From positions 15,677-79,676 of the forward strand of contig SCKQ01000002.1 in the NCBI GenBank assembly GCA_004124535.1: a DNA stretch of 64,000 nt, in the 5' to 3' direction. How positions within the stretch are numbered: the first letter of the stretch is position 1; each line of letters starts with the position of its first letter. Below, in pieces: positions 45,433-54,226 of this stretch. This DNA comes from Fidelibacterota bacterium. GTDB lineage: Bacteria > Marinisomatota > Marinisomatia > Marinisomatales > TCS55. Both the position numbers and the translations under genes were made by a program. The notes below the pieces were generated by a model. The model worked only from the letters and a program-made list of their open reading frames with translations, was not told the origin of the DNA and ran no database searches.

Positions 45433-46704
45433 ATGAACCATCAACTGCATCCTCATCTTAATAAACTAAAGAGGTCAGCAACTCTTTTCATTAATGAACG
45501 CAGTGCTGAACTTATTGCACAAGGGGAAAAATTGTCCCGCTTTGGTTTTGGTCAATCACCATTCCCAATACCTGACTTGATTGTATCGGAATTAAAAAAT
45601 CACGCCCACAGCAAAGAATATTTACCAGTTGAAGGACTAGTTGATCTTAGACAAGCAGTCGCCGACTATCATAAAAAGATTGATGATATCGATATTGACT
45701 ACAGTTCCGTATTAATTGGACCAGGTTCAAAAGAATTGATATTCACACTTCAATTGACTTTAGCGGGTCCAACACTAATCCCTACGCCTTGCTGGGTTTC
45801 ATATGGTCCCCAAACTCATATTACCAAACGGAAATTACATTATATCCATACTAGGTATAAAAATAACTGGCGATTACAGCCTGGCCAATTACAAGATATA
45901 GTACAAAAAGTAAAAAGCCCTAGTTTACTAATCCTGAATTACCCAGGTAACCCTGAAGGTGGAACCTACACCAGCAATGAGCTGGAAGAGTTAGCTTCAG
46001 TTTGTAAAAAAAATGATGTAATTGTTTTATCCGATGAAATTTATGGCCGACTTCATTACAAGGGTGAACACATATCGATAGCCAGATTCTATCCTGAAGG
46101 TACGATCATCAGTTCTGGGTTATCAAAATGGTGTGCTGCTGGAGGTTGGAGGTTGGGACACTTCGCTTTCCCAAAAAAACTGAGAAATGTGCAAGAGACA
46201 ATGGCTTCTATTGCCAGTGAGACTTATTCATGTGTCACCACCCCCGTTCAGTATGCCGCTGTTAAAGCTTATCAAGATCATACTAATGTGGAGGAGTACT
46301 TATTTCACTGTCGTAGGATACTTGAGACAATCGGTTATTATTGTGCAACAACACTGGCTACAGCTAAAGTAAAAATCCAACCCCCTATCGGAGCATTTTA
46401 TATGTTTCCAGATTTTGGACCATTCAAGGCCTTATTGAAAAGAAAAAACATTCATGATTCTGACTCTTTATGTGAAAAACTTCTACAAGATTCTGGGGTC
46501 GTACTGTTGCCCGGTTCAGTTTTTGGGCGACCTAAAAACGAACTTAATGCTAGATTGGCTTATGTAAATTTTGATGGGGCCCTAGCTTTGCAGAACAGTA
46601 GGAGTTTATCTAAAGAATGTAAATTGACAATAGACCACCTGGGAGATATTGTAGCCGAAGTCAAACAGGGTATTAACCATATTATTACTTGGTTAGAAAG
46701 GTGA
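45433..46704 (+). CDS. Class I PLP-dependent aminotransferase
   Basis: 423 aa fold-type I aminotransferase. The PLP-binding Lys is in SGLSKWCAAGGWRLG (Lys about 232), the PLP-phosphate Arg in the same motif, and NYPGNPEGG, SDEIYGRLHY are the cofactor pocket segments. The family includes aspartate/tyrosine aminotransferases; the substrate cannot be decided. No clear Shine-Dalgarno lies upstream. Its TGA stop is followed by the tandem GTGACCAAA repeat at 46701-46720. Confidence 0.88.
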   Translation: MNHQLHPHLNKLKRSATLFINERSAELIAQGEKLSRFGFGQSPFPIPDLIVSELKNHAHSKEYLPVEGLVDLRQAVADYHKKIDDIDIDYSSVLIGPGSKELIFTLQLTLAGPTLIPTPCWVSYGPQTHITKRKLHYIHTRYKNNWRLQPGQLQDIVQKVKSPSLLILNYPGNPEGGTYTSNELEELASVCKKNDVIVLSDEIYGRLHYKGEHISIARFYPEGTIISSGLSKWCAAGGWRLGHFAFPKKLRNVQETMASIASETYSCVTTPVQYAAVKAYQDHTNVEEYLFHCRRILETIGYYCATTLATAKVKIQPPIGAFYMFPDFGPFKALLKRKNIHDSDSLCEKLLQDSGVVLLPGSVFGRPKNELNARLAYVNFDGALALQNSRSLSKECKLTIDHLGDIVAEVKQGINHIITWLER

Positions 46705-46739
46705 CCAAAACGTGACCAAATCGGTAACGATTGAGTACT

Positions 46740-46765
46740 TTCCAGTGCATTAAACTGCACTGGAA
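46740..46765. terminator. 10-bp perfect hairpin between convergent genes
   Basis: TTCCAGTGCA (46740-46749) pairs with TGCACTGGAA (46756-46765) around TTAAAC. No T-run follows on either strand, so it is a hairpin of unproven function. It sits between the aminotransferase stop and selC, where a terminator would be expected. Confidence 0.35.
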
Positions 46766-46833
46766 TTTGCTCATAATATTTAAGTTTATCATCGGTAAAT
46801 GACAGTATATTAGCACTTACCGGCTTTTTAAAA

Positions 46834-46929
46834 TGGCGGGAACGCCTGGGAATCGAACCCAGCTCCCGATTCAGCACCGGGACAACGGTTTTGAAGACCG
46901 CGGCGGGCACCAGCCGCGCAATCATTCCC
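46834..46929 (-). tRNA. selC: tRNA-Sec (TCA), selenocysteine tRNA
   Basis: 96 nt including an encoded CCA (46836-46834). The anticodon loop CTTCAAA gives anticodon TCA (46892-46894 on the plus strand), reading UGA. A long acceptor arm (GGGAATG pairing with CGTTCCC) and a long extra arm (TCCCG, loop, CGGGA) are hallmarks of tRNA-Sec, as is the T arm CTGGG/CCCAG. It lies 14 bp downstream of the SPOR-protein gene on the same strand and may be processed from that transcript. It implies that UGA is decoded as selenocysteine in this genome, as needed for 11366-11917. Confidence 0.93.
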
Positions 46930-46943
46930 CATAATACTGTGGC

Positions 46944-47819
46944 CTATTCAGGTCGATTTAACACCCGATATTCGAGGCCATACTTATCCTTGACCCGTTC
47001 ACCTTCGATTTCCGCTTCCTCCATACTATAGAAACGAACTACACGCACCGCATGCAAACGTCTACCTGCAGATGGAACTTCAACGATCTCCACATTGAAC
47101 CCACCCTGCAGCAGTAAATTCTTAATCCGCAGCGCGTTCTGATATTTGCTGAATGCGCCCACCTGTGCTACGAAATCCTTGGTCTTACTGGGACCCGGTT
47201 TTGGTATAGTTGGGTTTGGCTTTGGGCCAGGCCAGGTTAGTTTTCTATTATTTAACTTTGCGGAAACTTTTTCCTTGTCCAGTTTTACTAATTTCGCATC
47301 CGGCGGTGGGTCCACCAAGGTTGCCATTCCATAGTGGTCATATTCGAGTGTCGGATGCAAGGATCGTATCTGGCGCACATAATATGCCGCACTATCTCTT
47401 TGCCCGGTGGCTGTATAACTATTGACCATGAGATCGGTAGCTCGCTGGACGTGTTCCGTTGTTGTATATACCAGCGGAACGAGACGAAACTGTTTACTTG
47501 CCTGAGTATATAGACCACGTGAAAAAAGATATTCACCGATTTTCATGGCTACATCATCCGCATAAACATGATTGGGGTGGCTTTTGAGCAGATTTCGATA
47601 AATAACCAACGCTGCTTCCCCATCCAGTGTAACCAGAGCTTTTACATATTGCACTCCGGTATCATCTTTATATAAAGCCTCCAATTCTGGTAACGCAGAC
47701 CGTACATCCTCAATCCTGCCTTCATTTATGAGTCTCAGGTAACGTTCAATGTCCTGGGCCCATAGTACAGCACAATGTAGACAGAGCAACAAGGATAAGG
47801 GTTTTAGGATTTGCTTCAC
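46944..47819 (-). CDS. Exported SPOR-domain protein
   Basis: 291 aa with a signal peptide (about 21 residues). Residues 25-165 are helical and TPR-like (ALYKDDTGVQYVKAL; SRGLYTQASKQFRLV). A Pro/Lys linker precedes a C-terminal SPOR domain (about 215-288: FVAQVGAFSKYQNALRIKNLL, VRVVRFYSMEEAEIEGERVK). SPOR binds denuded glycan strands in the septal peptidoglycan, so a role at division or in the envelope is likely. Overlaps the LapB-like gene by 4 bp. Confidence 0.85.
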   Translation of the reverse strand: MKQILKPLSLLLCLHCAVLWAQDIERYLRLINEGRIEDVRSALPELEALYKDDTGVQYVKALVTLDGEAALVIYRNLLKSHPNHVYADDVAMKIGEYLFSRGLYTQASKQFRLVPLVYTTTEHVQRATDLMVNSYTATGQRDSAAYYVRQIRSLHPTLEYDHYGMATLVDPPPDAKLVKLDKEKVSAKLNNRKLTWPGPKPNPTIPKPGPSKTKDFVAQVGAFSKYQNALRIKNLLLQGGFNVEIVEVPSAGRRLHAVRVVRFYSMEEAEIEGERVKDKYGLEYRVLNRPE

Positions 47820-48868
47820 TGGTTTGAGTCCGTAGCCATGATCTCAATCATTTCGTCTATTTGTTGGGCCAGCTGGGGCGGTGGAACTGCTTGCAGGGAC
47901 AATTTCAGTTTCATAAGCCGTAGTTTTACAGAATCCTCATGGCGATTTAAGGCATCTTCTACCAGTTCAAGTGCTTGTTGGCGTTCGCCCTTCTCTTCCA
48001 AGACATTGGCGATCTTTGCCAGAGCATCTAAGTTCTCAGGATTTTTGTCCAGGGCCCGCTGGTAGAATTTCTCTACTTCACTAAAGCGCCCCAGATCAAA
48101 TAGTGCCGCTTCTATCTTGGAGTAAACGGATGAACCATTTTTCGTGTCCAGAAGCGCGTATTGTTCCCAGTGATCAATGGCTTTTACAAGATCACGATTT
48201 TCGGAGAACAGGTTACCCAAGTACAGATGGGGTAAACCAAAATTTGGTGCCATTGCAACCGCTTTCTGAAAACAACCCTCCGCACCGACACGATCATCGC
48301 TTTCAAATTTTTCCATACCTTCATAAACCTTGAACCGTGCCAGTCGGGTAATATCTGCTTCATTTTTCACCTTTTCCAGCGCTTTGACCAATTGCGCTGC
48401 TCGACCCCAATCCTGATTCTGTTCCGCAAGGTCGAGCAGAAATTCTGTGGCCCAGACATCCTTTTTATCAATATTAAGGATCATTTCCGCTTCTTTCCGG
48501 GCCTGGACTGGTTCATTCACGCTCATGTAATCCTGGGCCAGTGATTTATGGATGTTCATACGCAGGTTCTCACTAAGGCCGGGGCGTACCGTAAGCGACT
48601 GGTGCACCTTTATAGCTTGCTGGGGGTTCCCCTCCTCCCGCAATATATCTCCCAGTTGGAGATAGGCATCCAAATGATCAGTATCCTGTCTGACCACATC
48701 ACGTAGTAAACGCATTGCTCCATCAGAATCACCCCGCACCATGGCATTCAGTGCATCTGCATAAAGGGAATCGGTATTTTTTCTAGGTTTTGGACGCCTA
48801 GTGAAATAGGCAAAGGCACCGCCAGCCGCAGCGATAGCCAGCACTGTTAAAACAATTATCAGGTTCAA
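47816..48868 (-). CDS. LapB/YciM-like membrane-anchored TPR protein
   Basis: 350 aa. One N-terminal helix (about 2-22) then roughly nine tetratricopeptide-like repeats (AYLQLGDILREEGNPQQAIKVHQSL; VEKFYQRALDKNPENLDALAKI). LapB in enterics regulates LPS synthesis and ends in a rubredoxin-like zinc domain; that domain is missing here (only one Cys in the chain). The pairing with a LapA-like gene 2 bp upstream supports the assignment. Inference: LPS assembly scaffold. Confidence 0.78.
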   Translation of the reverse strand: MNLIIVLTVLAIAAAGGAFAYFTRRPKPRKNTDSLYADALNAMVRGDSDGAMRLLRDVVRQDTDHLDAYLQLGDILREEGNPQQAIKVHQSLTVRPGLSENLRMNIHKSLAQDYMSVNEPVQARKEAEMILNIDKKDVWATEFLLDLAEQNQDWGRAAQLVKALEKVKNEADITRLARFKVYEGMEKFESDDRVGAEGCFQKAVAMAPNFGLPHLYLGNLFSENRDLVKAIDHWEQYALLDTKNGSSVYSKIEAALFDLGRFSEVEKFYQRALDKNPENLDALAKIANVLEEKGERQQALELVEDALNRHEDSVKLRLMKLKLSLQAVPPPQLAQQIDEMIEIMATDSNQ

Positions 48869-48870
48869 GA

Positions 48871-49188
48871 TTAATCTTCTCCGACATCGTTGTCATAAAT
48901 ACCTTCATCAATTGCTACATTACGCAGATCATTGAGTTCATCTGACAAGCGTCGATTCTTGACCTTCAATGCACGTACCTCTGATTTGCTTGAAATAATG
49001 GAAGTAACAGCAACCCCGTAGCCTATGAGGATGCCTACCGCCAAGGCACCCAGCATCACAAAGGCAATCTTCACCAGATCATAACGCGCAAACACTAGAT
49101 CGATAGTTACTTCTTCTGTATTCTTCAGTAAAAATATCAGAATAAGAACCAGTAGCAACAGTCCGCTGAAAATTTTGAATAATTTCAT
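48871..49188 (-). CDS. LapA-like (DUF1049) membrane protein
   Basis: 105 aa. Two membrane helices (about 4-22 and 40-62) joined by a short strand (EEVTIDLVFARYDL), then a coiled-coil tail (ISSKSEVRALKVKNRRLSDEL). This is the LapA/DUF1049 layout, where NxxxVxxDFxxxxV lies between the helices. Overlaps the miaB stop by 1 bp and precedes the LapB-like gene, as in enteric lapAB. Confidence 0.82.
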   Translation of the reverse strand: MKLFKIFSGLLLLVLILIFLLKNTEEVTIDLVFARYDLVKIAFVMLGALAVGILIGYGVAVTSIISSKSEVRALKVKNRRLSDELNDLRNVAIDEGIYDNDVGED

Positions 49189-50510
49189 TAGGCAGCTTCT
49201 TTTAACTTAACTAACTGACCTAGCAAACTAATGCCTTTTGCATCAGTAATCAATACTGGTACTACATGTTTTATATGCGTACCCCCTTTTTCAAATATGA
49301 CCCATTTATTCGAATCTGTGCGGCCTGCCCAGTGAGTAGTTGACCGTTTGCTTACCTTTTCCACCAGCACCTTCTCAACCCGGCCAACGATGGCTTTATT
49401 ACGACTGAGAGTATGAAATTTCTGTAGCTTGATTACTTCCTCTAATCTTTTTTGTTTTTCAGTTTCCGGTACCTGGTCTGAATATTCGGCCGCTTTCGTG
49501 CCCGCCCGTGGTGAGTATTTGAAAGTGAACGCAGAATCAAATTTGACGGCATTCATTACTTCCAGCGTTTCCTGAAACTCAGCCTCTGTTTCACCAGGGA
49601 AACCAACAATAATATCCGTGCTGAGACCACAATTTGGTAGAAATTTATGAATCCACTGGGCACGCTGAATGAAATGTTCCTTAGTATACGTCCTGTTCAT
49701 ACGCTTGAGGATTCGATTGGCACCGGCCTGTAGTGGAAAATGCACCGAATTACAAATATTTTCATGATCGGCCATTACGTGCAGGAGTGCATCCGTCATA
49801 TCCTGCGGATGGGGCGACGTATAGCGTAAACGCTGCACACCAGGTATTTCAGCGACTTCCTTCAACAGGTGCTGGAATTTCTGATCATCATGCTGATAGG
49901 AATTCACATTTTGGCCCAATAATGTAATTTCTACAAAACCATCAGCTATTGCTTTGTGTACTTCATTAACAATACTGGTGATACTGCGGCTTCTTTCCCT
50001 GCCTCTGGTGAATGGGACAATGCAGAACGTACAAAATTTGTCGCAACCACGCATAATGGATACCCAGGCATTGATACCCTCCTGTCGACTCGGGAAAAGG
50101 TTATCATAAACCTCAAAACGGGATAACTTCGTATCAACCAGGCTGTTTGTATTTTCAATATCCCGGTCGAGCAATTCCGGTAGTTTTCTGTAAGAATCCG
50201 GTCCCAGGATAATGTCTACGTATGGTTTGGATTCCAGAATTTCATCTTTCAGGTGCTGGGCCATACACCCCAGAACACCAATGATGACCTCCGGTCTATT
50301 TTGTTTGATCCGCGAATATACTCCCAGTCGGGAATGTACCTTTTCTTCCGCATGTTCCCGGATTGCGCAGGTATTCACAAAAATTGCGTCTGCGTTATCC
50401 ATGGATTTACTGACAACATAGCCTTGCTTGTGCAACATCCCGGCGATCAACTCCGAATCGGCCACATTCATCTGGCAACCAAAGGTCTCCAGGTAATAAG
50501 ATTTACCCAT
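49188..50510 (-). CDS. miaB: tRNA-2-methylthio-N6-dimethylallyladenosine synthase (MiaB)
   Basis: 440 aa radical-SAM methylthiotransferase that modifies A37 of tRNAs. Layout: MTTase domain (ETFGCQMNVADSE with Cys, TCAIREHAE, LGCMAQ: three Cys of the auxiliary cluster), radical SAM GCDKFCTFCIVP near 155-170, and a C-terminal TRAM domain (VEKVLVEKVSKR). The absence of MtaB-specific features and the full length support MiaB. Confidence 0.95.
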   Translation of the reverse strand: MGKSYYLETFGCQMNVADSELIAGMLHKQGYVVSKSMDNADAIFVNTCAIREHAEEKVHSRLGVYSRIKQNRPEVIIGVLGCMAQHLKDEILESKPYVDIILGPDSYRKLPELLDRDIENTNSLVDTKLSRFEVYDNLFPSRQEGINAWVSIMRGCDKFCTFCIVPFTRGRERSRSITSIVNEVHKAIADGFVEITLLGQNVNSYQHDDQKFQHLLKEVAEIPGVQRLRYTSPHPQDMTDALLHVMADHENICNSVHFPLQAGANRILKRMNRTYTKEHFIQRAQWIHKFLPNCGLSTDIIVGFPGETEAEFQETLEVMNAVKFDSAFTFKYSPRAGTKAAEYSDQVPETEKQKRLEEVIKLQKFHTLSRNKAIVGRVEKVLVEKVSKRSTTHWAGRTDSNKWVIFEKGGTHIKHVVPVLITDAKGISLLGQLVKLKEAA

Positions 50511-50563
50511 TGCCTGTATCCTTAAAAATGAAACTCCGGGGTATGTGAACTAAATACTGGATA

Positions 50564-51508
50564 TTATTTGATATACCCACTGAAAAAATAATCCAATGGG
50601 TTTTGGGGGACACCATTCCGGTGAATTTCATAATGCAAATGGGGTCCCGCTGAACGACCGGTATTTCCCGTTTGACCGATCAGATCACCCCGCTTTACTT
50701 TTTGTCCCCACTTTACATGAAATTTTGACAGGTGCGCAAATATCGACCGATAGCCATAGCCGTGGCCAATTTTAATGACCTTACCAAAACCACTCTGCCG
50801 CGCTGCATATTTGACCACACCATCTGCTGGTGCATACACTTTTGAACCGGATGATACTGTAATATCCTGCCCATAATGAAAACGCGGTTTTTGGGTGAAT
50901 GGATCATTGCGATAACCGAAACCAGAGTTCAAATACCCACCCTGAACCGGCCGAATCGATGGCATAGACTTCACGCGGTCTGATTCCTTGATAACTTTAT
51001 TATATATATCCGAGTAACTAGCCAACTCCAGTTTTACCTTCCGGGTCAGCATATCCACATTCATTTCCAGTTCCAGAAGCTTGCTTTCCGCATTGGGCGA
51101 AACATTATCCAATTTTACGGGTTTTGCGACCTCCATGCCTCCAATACCCAACTTGCGAACATCCTTATCGATCTGTGGCAAATTTGCATAGGTGCGGAGT
51201 GCGCGGTCCTTTTCCTCAATGTCAACCACATGTGTGGATAACAGATCCATTTGCCGCTGCAAGTCAGTCAGCGTTAGGGACAGTTGATTATAATTACGCT
51301 TCAGACTCTTCAATTTCGCCTGATATAAAACTTTGGTCAGATAGTCTGTTGTAAAAAATAAACCACTACCAACGATGGCAATACACAGGCCGACAATGGC
51401 CAGCAATTGCCGTTTTGAGAAATCCCACTGCCCTACACCCTCATCATGATGGGAGATGAAGATGTAGCGGTGGTCCTCATCCACTCTTTTCTTACGTCTT
51501 TTAAGCAT
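50564..51508 (-). CDS. Membrane-anchored M23 (LytM) peptidase
   Basis: 314 aa. An N-terminal cytoplasmic tail, a membrane helix at about 31-54, a coiled coil at about 60-120, and a LytM domain at about 185-305. Zinc ligands: His in HYGQDITV and HLHYEIHRNG, with ASGKVYAPADG equivalents. Resembles cell-wall endopeptidases of the NlpD/EnvC/MepM type. It lies downstream of the sigma factor. Confidence 0.9.
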   Translation of the reverse strand: MLKRRKKRVDEDHRYIFISHHDEGVGQWDFSKRQLLAIVGLCIAIVGSGLFFTTDYLTKVLYQAKLKSLKRNYNQLSLTLTDLQRQMDLLSTHVVDIEEKDRALRTYANLPQIDKDVRKLGIGGMEVAKPVKLDNVSPNAESKLLELEMNVDMLTRKVKLELASYSDIYNKVIKESDRVKSMPSIRPVQGGYLNSGFGYRNDPFTQKPRFHYGQDITVSSGSKVYAPADGVVKYAARQSGFGKVIKIGHGYGYRSIFAHLSKFHVKWGQKVKRGDLIGQTGNTGRSAGPHLHYEIHRNGVPQNPLDYFFSGYIK

Positions 51509-51612
51509 TGCTTAGGACATTCATAGGATTGTGCTGAGCAATTTTACATCGATCCAAACCATTTTTACAAAGTTTTTTCAATTCTTCTAAGAATGATCTT
51601 TTACAATAGTGT

Positions 51613-52455
51613 TTAGCCGATATAAATCTTAAGTAATTGTGAGCGTGTGACGTGGCGTAAGCGCTGCAGGGCGAGGTCCTTGATCTGACGAATACGCTCG
51701 CCCGTAAGTTCCAGTTCATTGGCGATTTCCTGCAAATTTTTCTGTTCGCTGCCCCCAATACCAAAATAATGTGTAATAACTATTTTTTCCCGTTCGTCCA
51801 GTGTGTGCACCACGGTCAAGATTTCCTTTTCCAGGCTCTTCTTCATCAGCGTTGCTTCTGGTCGGGGATCGTTTGAAGCCATAAGTTGTAACAACGCAGT
51901 TTCTGAATCTCCGATAGGCTCATCAAGGGACACCGGTTCACTGAAAACCCTGATCAGGTCATCCACCCACTCCGGTGATGTCTGCGTTATTTCGGCAAGT
52001 TCTTCCGCCGTTGGCTCTCTTTCAATATTCTGCTCCAATTCCAGAGATTGACGATACAATTTCCCCATCGAATCACGTACGTGAGCAGGCAATCTAATTA
52101 CACGTCCAGTTTTTTGAATTGCTTGACGGATACTCTGGGTAATCCACCATACAGCATATGAAATAAACCGGAAGCCACGTGTTTCATCGAAACGATCAAC
52201 AGCCTTGATCAACCCCAGATTGCCTTCATTGATCAGGTCCTCGAAAGGGAGGCCCTGCCCTTGGAATTTTTTCGCTACGGCAACGACGAAGCGCAAATTG
52301 TGCGTTACCAGTTTATTAAAGGCCTTTAATTCGCCTTTCTTGGCCTGCTGGGCCAGTGCTATTTCTTCTTTTGAATCAAGGGGTTCGAGGTCTTTAATCT
52401 CCCCGAGGTATAATACAAGGGAACGTTTGTTACCTATTTCAGGACGGTTCGCCAA
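51613..52455 (-). CDS. RNA polymerase sigma-70 factor (RpoD/SigA-like, group 1 or 2)
   Basis: 280 aa. Region 1.2 (VLYLGEIKDLEPLDSKEEIALA), regions 2.1-2.4 with LINEGNLGLIKAVDRFD and RFISYAVWWITQSIRQAI, region 3, and region 4 with EREKIVITHYFGIGG and TGERIRQIKDLALQRLR. It lacks region 1.1, so it could be a group 2 sigma or a short primary sigma. The -10 and -35 recognition helices are intact. Confidence 0.93.
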   Translation of the reverse strand: MANRPEIGNKRSLVLYLGEIKDLEPLDSKEEIALAQQAKKGELKAFNKLVTHNLRFVVAVAKKFQGQGLPFEDLINEGNLGLIKAVDRFDETRGFRFISYAVWWITQSIRQAIQKTGRVIRLPAHVRDSMGKLYRQSLELEQNIEREPTAEELAEITQTSPEWVDDLIRVFSEPVSLDEPIGDSETALLQLMASNDPRPEATLMKKSLEKEILTVVHTLDEREKIVITHYFGIGGSEQKNLQEIANELELTGERIRQIKDLALQRLRHVTRSQLLKIYIG

Positions 52456-52463
52456 GCAGGTAT

Positions 52464-52937
52464 CTATTCTTCTTTTGGATCTCCTTCAGATGCCTCCCCA
52501 GGAGCAGTCTCTACTGTCGTTTCAAAATCGGTTTGATTCTCATCTGTATGCAGGTTTGCTTCCGCTTCACTAACGGCAGCGCTCACATCTGTATCCGTCA
52601 GGTTGTATTCATCTTTAATGCGCTGGATGGCTACCCCCTTGGTATTAATTTCTGCTTGAATCTTGTCAATTTTTTCAACGAGGTTGAAAAATTCCTGATT
52701 ACCAGAAAAATTCACCATATTATCATCTTTGGCATGTCTGGTCACCATACGCCCCATGTCTTCGTAATTTTTCGATAGTTCCCGCTGTAATTGGTGTTCC
52801 TCAATTTTGATCTTACTTATTTTGGTGAGTTCCTCTGTTTTTGCAACTGCTATCTTGCTGACCTCTTCCGCTTTCTCTACAGCAGCGGTACTCCAATCTT
52901 TCATATTTTTTTTCAGATCATTCCAAAGTTTGGTCAT
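52464..52937 (-). CDS. Coiled-coil/acidic-tail protein, unknown
   Basis: 157 aa. The N-terminal half is strongly helical and heptad-like (KKNMKDWSTAAVEKAEEVSK; KTEELTKISKIKIEEHQL), the tail is acidic (GEASEGDPKEE). No signal peptide or membrane helix. Sits 8 bp upstream of the sigma factor in the same direction. No family recognised; a cytoplasmic apolipophorin-like or scaffold fold is possible. Confidence 0.6.
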   Translation of the reverse strand: MTKLWNDLKKNMKDWSTAAVEKAEEVSKIAVAKTEELTKISKIKIEEHQLQRELSKNYEDMGRMVTRHAKDDNMVNFSGNQEFFNLVEKIDKIQAEINTKGVAIQRIKDEYNLTDTDVSAAVSEAEANLHTDENQTDFETTVETAPGEASEGDPKEE

Positions 52938-52989
52938 AATACCTGTTCCCCTTTGATTGAAATTACTAGTCGCTGGTTATGATTCATAA

Positions 52990-53157
52990 TTAATTGCTTT
53001 TATCCAGAAACAAATTTGCCGCGAAAAAGATCCCCGCACCAATGACCAGTGCGGATAGTTCTATGCCCATATTGCGCATGCGTATACCTGTTGTGAGACC
53101 AGAAATGATCACGACCATCCCAAATACCTGTAGTCCTCTAAGAAAAGCGTACCGCAT
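52990..53157 (-). CDS. Small two-helix membrane protein, 55 aa
   Basis: MRYAFLRGLQVFGMVVIISG starts two hydrophobic segments (about 8-23 and 34-50) with a polar turn GIRMRNMGIE and a tail LDKSN. The start ATG (53157) lies inside the last codons of the FAD oxidoreductase gene, overlapping its stop by 20 bp, so it is probably translationally coupled. A charged turn and consistent hydrophobicity support a real gene, but it is unassigned. Confidence 0.5.
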   Translation of the reverse strand: MRYAFLRGLQVFGMVVIISGLTTGIRMRNMGIELSALVIGAGIFFAANLFLDKSN

Positions 53158-54201
53158 AATGGTCTCTAATGTTATTGGATTGCACTAACTTTCTCCAGTT
53201 CCAATCATAGGCTCTCCGTAGAATATTTAGAGGGGCTTTGCTGGCGTGGAATCGTTCGACCCAATAGTGCACACTGGCTGGAGATAATTGCTCATAAAGG
53301 GCGCGGTTAGCAAAAGATATTTTCCGTTTTAAGTTCAATTCACGGAGGAGGATGCGGGCAAGAGAATATTCACCACACAGTTTATGAACGGCAGCTAAGC
53401 CGGAATACATCGCCATGCGCATACCAAAACCAAATAAATAATCTTGATAGCCACCGGCCTCCCCGATCATTACGGTCCGTGACCGCTGCCAGAACCGCGA
53501 CAGGTGGAAACTGCCACGACTCGCAAATCGTTTCTCAATGGTAAAGTCGAGTCCAACATCCTGGAAATAATCAATACTGGCCAGCAGTAGATCAGCTTTA
53601 CTGCTATCCTTCTTGTATGCCGTAGCAATAGTACCACAACCACCGTTGATTATGAGGTACGCATATCCGCTGGGAGCGAAAGCCTTGCCAAGCAGTAAAT
53701 GGACCTGATCTGGCTGGTCCGTTCTGATGGCAGCTCCTCGGATAAATGCTGCTGCCCGTCCCATGCCCGCTGCGTAAATATCGGCATCTTCCCGGGCCAG
53801 CGCTTTCCCAAAATTGAACTGCACTTATTTGCACGGCATATGTTGGCCATATAATTGTCAATAGAGGTGTTTGCTGTCCCTCGGGAAACAATATAGAAAA
53901 ATGGTTCTGGAGATGTGACCCTTACCTGATCTAGACCACGCAAGTGAACGTTGAAGTCGAATATTGGTGTTGCCGGCAGTGCGTTAAAATCAACGCCGCA
54001 TTTGCTGAAAAATTCCGGTACTGTATGAGCAAAGATCCAGTTTTCAAGGCCTTCGAAATCCCCATCTCTTGCACCGCCGATACGATCATGCTTTTCATGG
54101 ATAATGACCGTTTTACCGCGCGTTGATAGGTTGATTGCTGCAGTCATACCAGCGATGCCTGATCCAGCAATATGAATGGGGTTTTGCCCCTTAATTCTCA
54201 T
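53138..54201 (-). pseudogene. FAD-dependent oxidoreductase (geranylgeranyl-reductase-like), split by a frameshift near 53825
   Basis: The N-terminal frame starts at 54201: IAGSGIAGMTAAINL (GxGxxG dinucleotide motif) and HEKHDRIGGAR. It runs through NYMANICRANK and then loses homology. The C-terminal frame, one position shifted, begins VQFNFGKALARED and continues to YGYAYLIINGG-like sequence (actually SGYAYLIINGG) and MIGEAGGYQDYLFGFG, typical of FAD/GGR-type enzymes. Joined with one extra base near 53825 they give about 354 aa. A short A-run at the join (AAATAA on the minus strand) makes a single-base loss likely, either real or a sequencing error. Confidence 0.72.
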
Positions 54202-54226
54202 GGTTTAAGTGGTATTAATGGTGCGC

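Noticed and set aside
46560..46925. A 121-aa reading frame across the tRNA-Sec
   Set aside because: It overlaps the tRNA and the aminotransferase end with no family likeness; tRNA structure explains the bases.
51501..51764. A minus-strand frame between the sigma factor and M23 gene
   Set aside because: It sits partly inside the sigma factor in another frame and reads no recognisable protein; only 104 bp are truly intergenic.
52205..52573. Long open frames opposite the sigma factor and other genes
   Set aside because: They are antisense shadows of well-supported genes with recognised protein families.
53138..54201. Selenocysteine readthrough as the reason for the split FAD oxidoreductase
   Set aside because: The two halves lie in different frames; an indel is required and no in-frame TGA aligns with a Cys.
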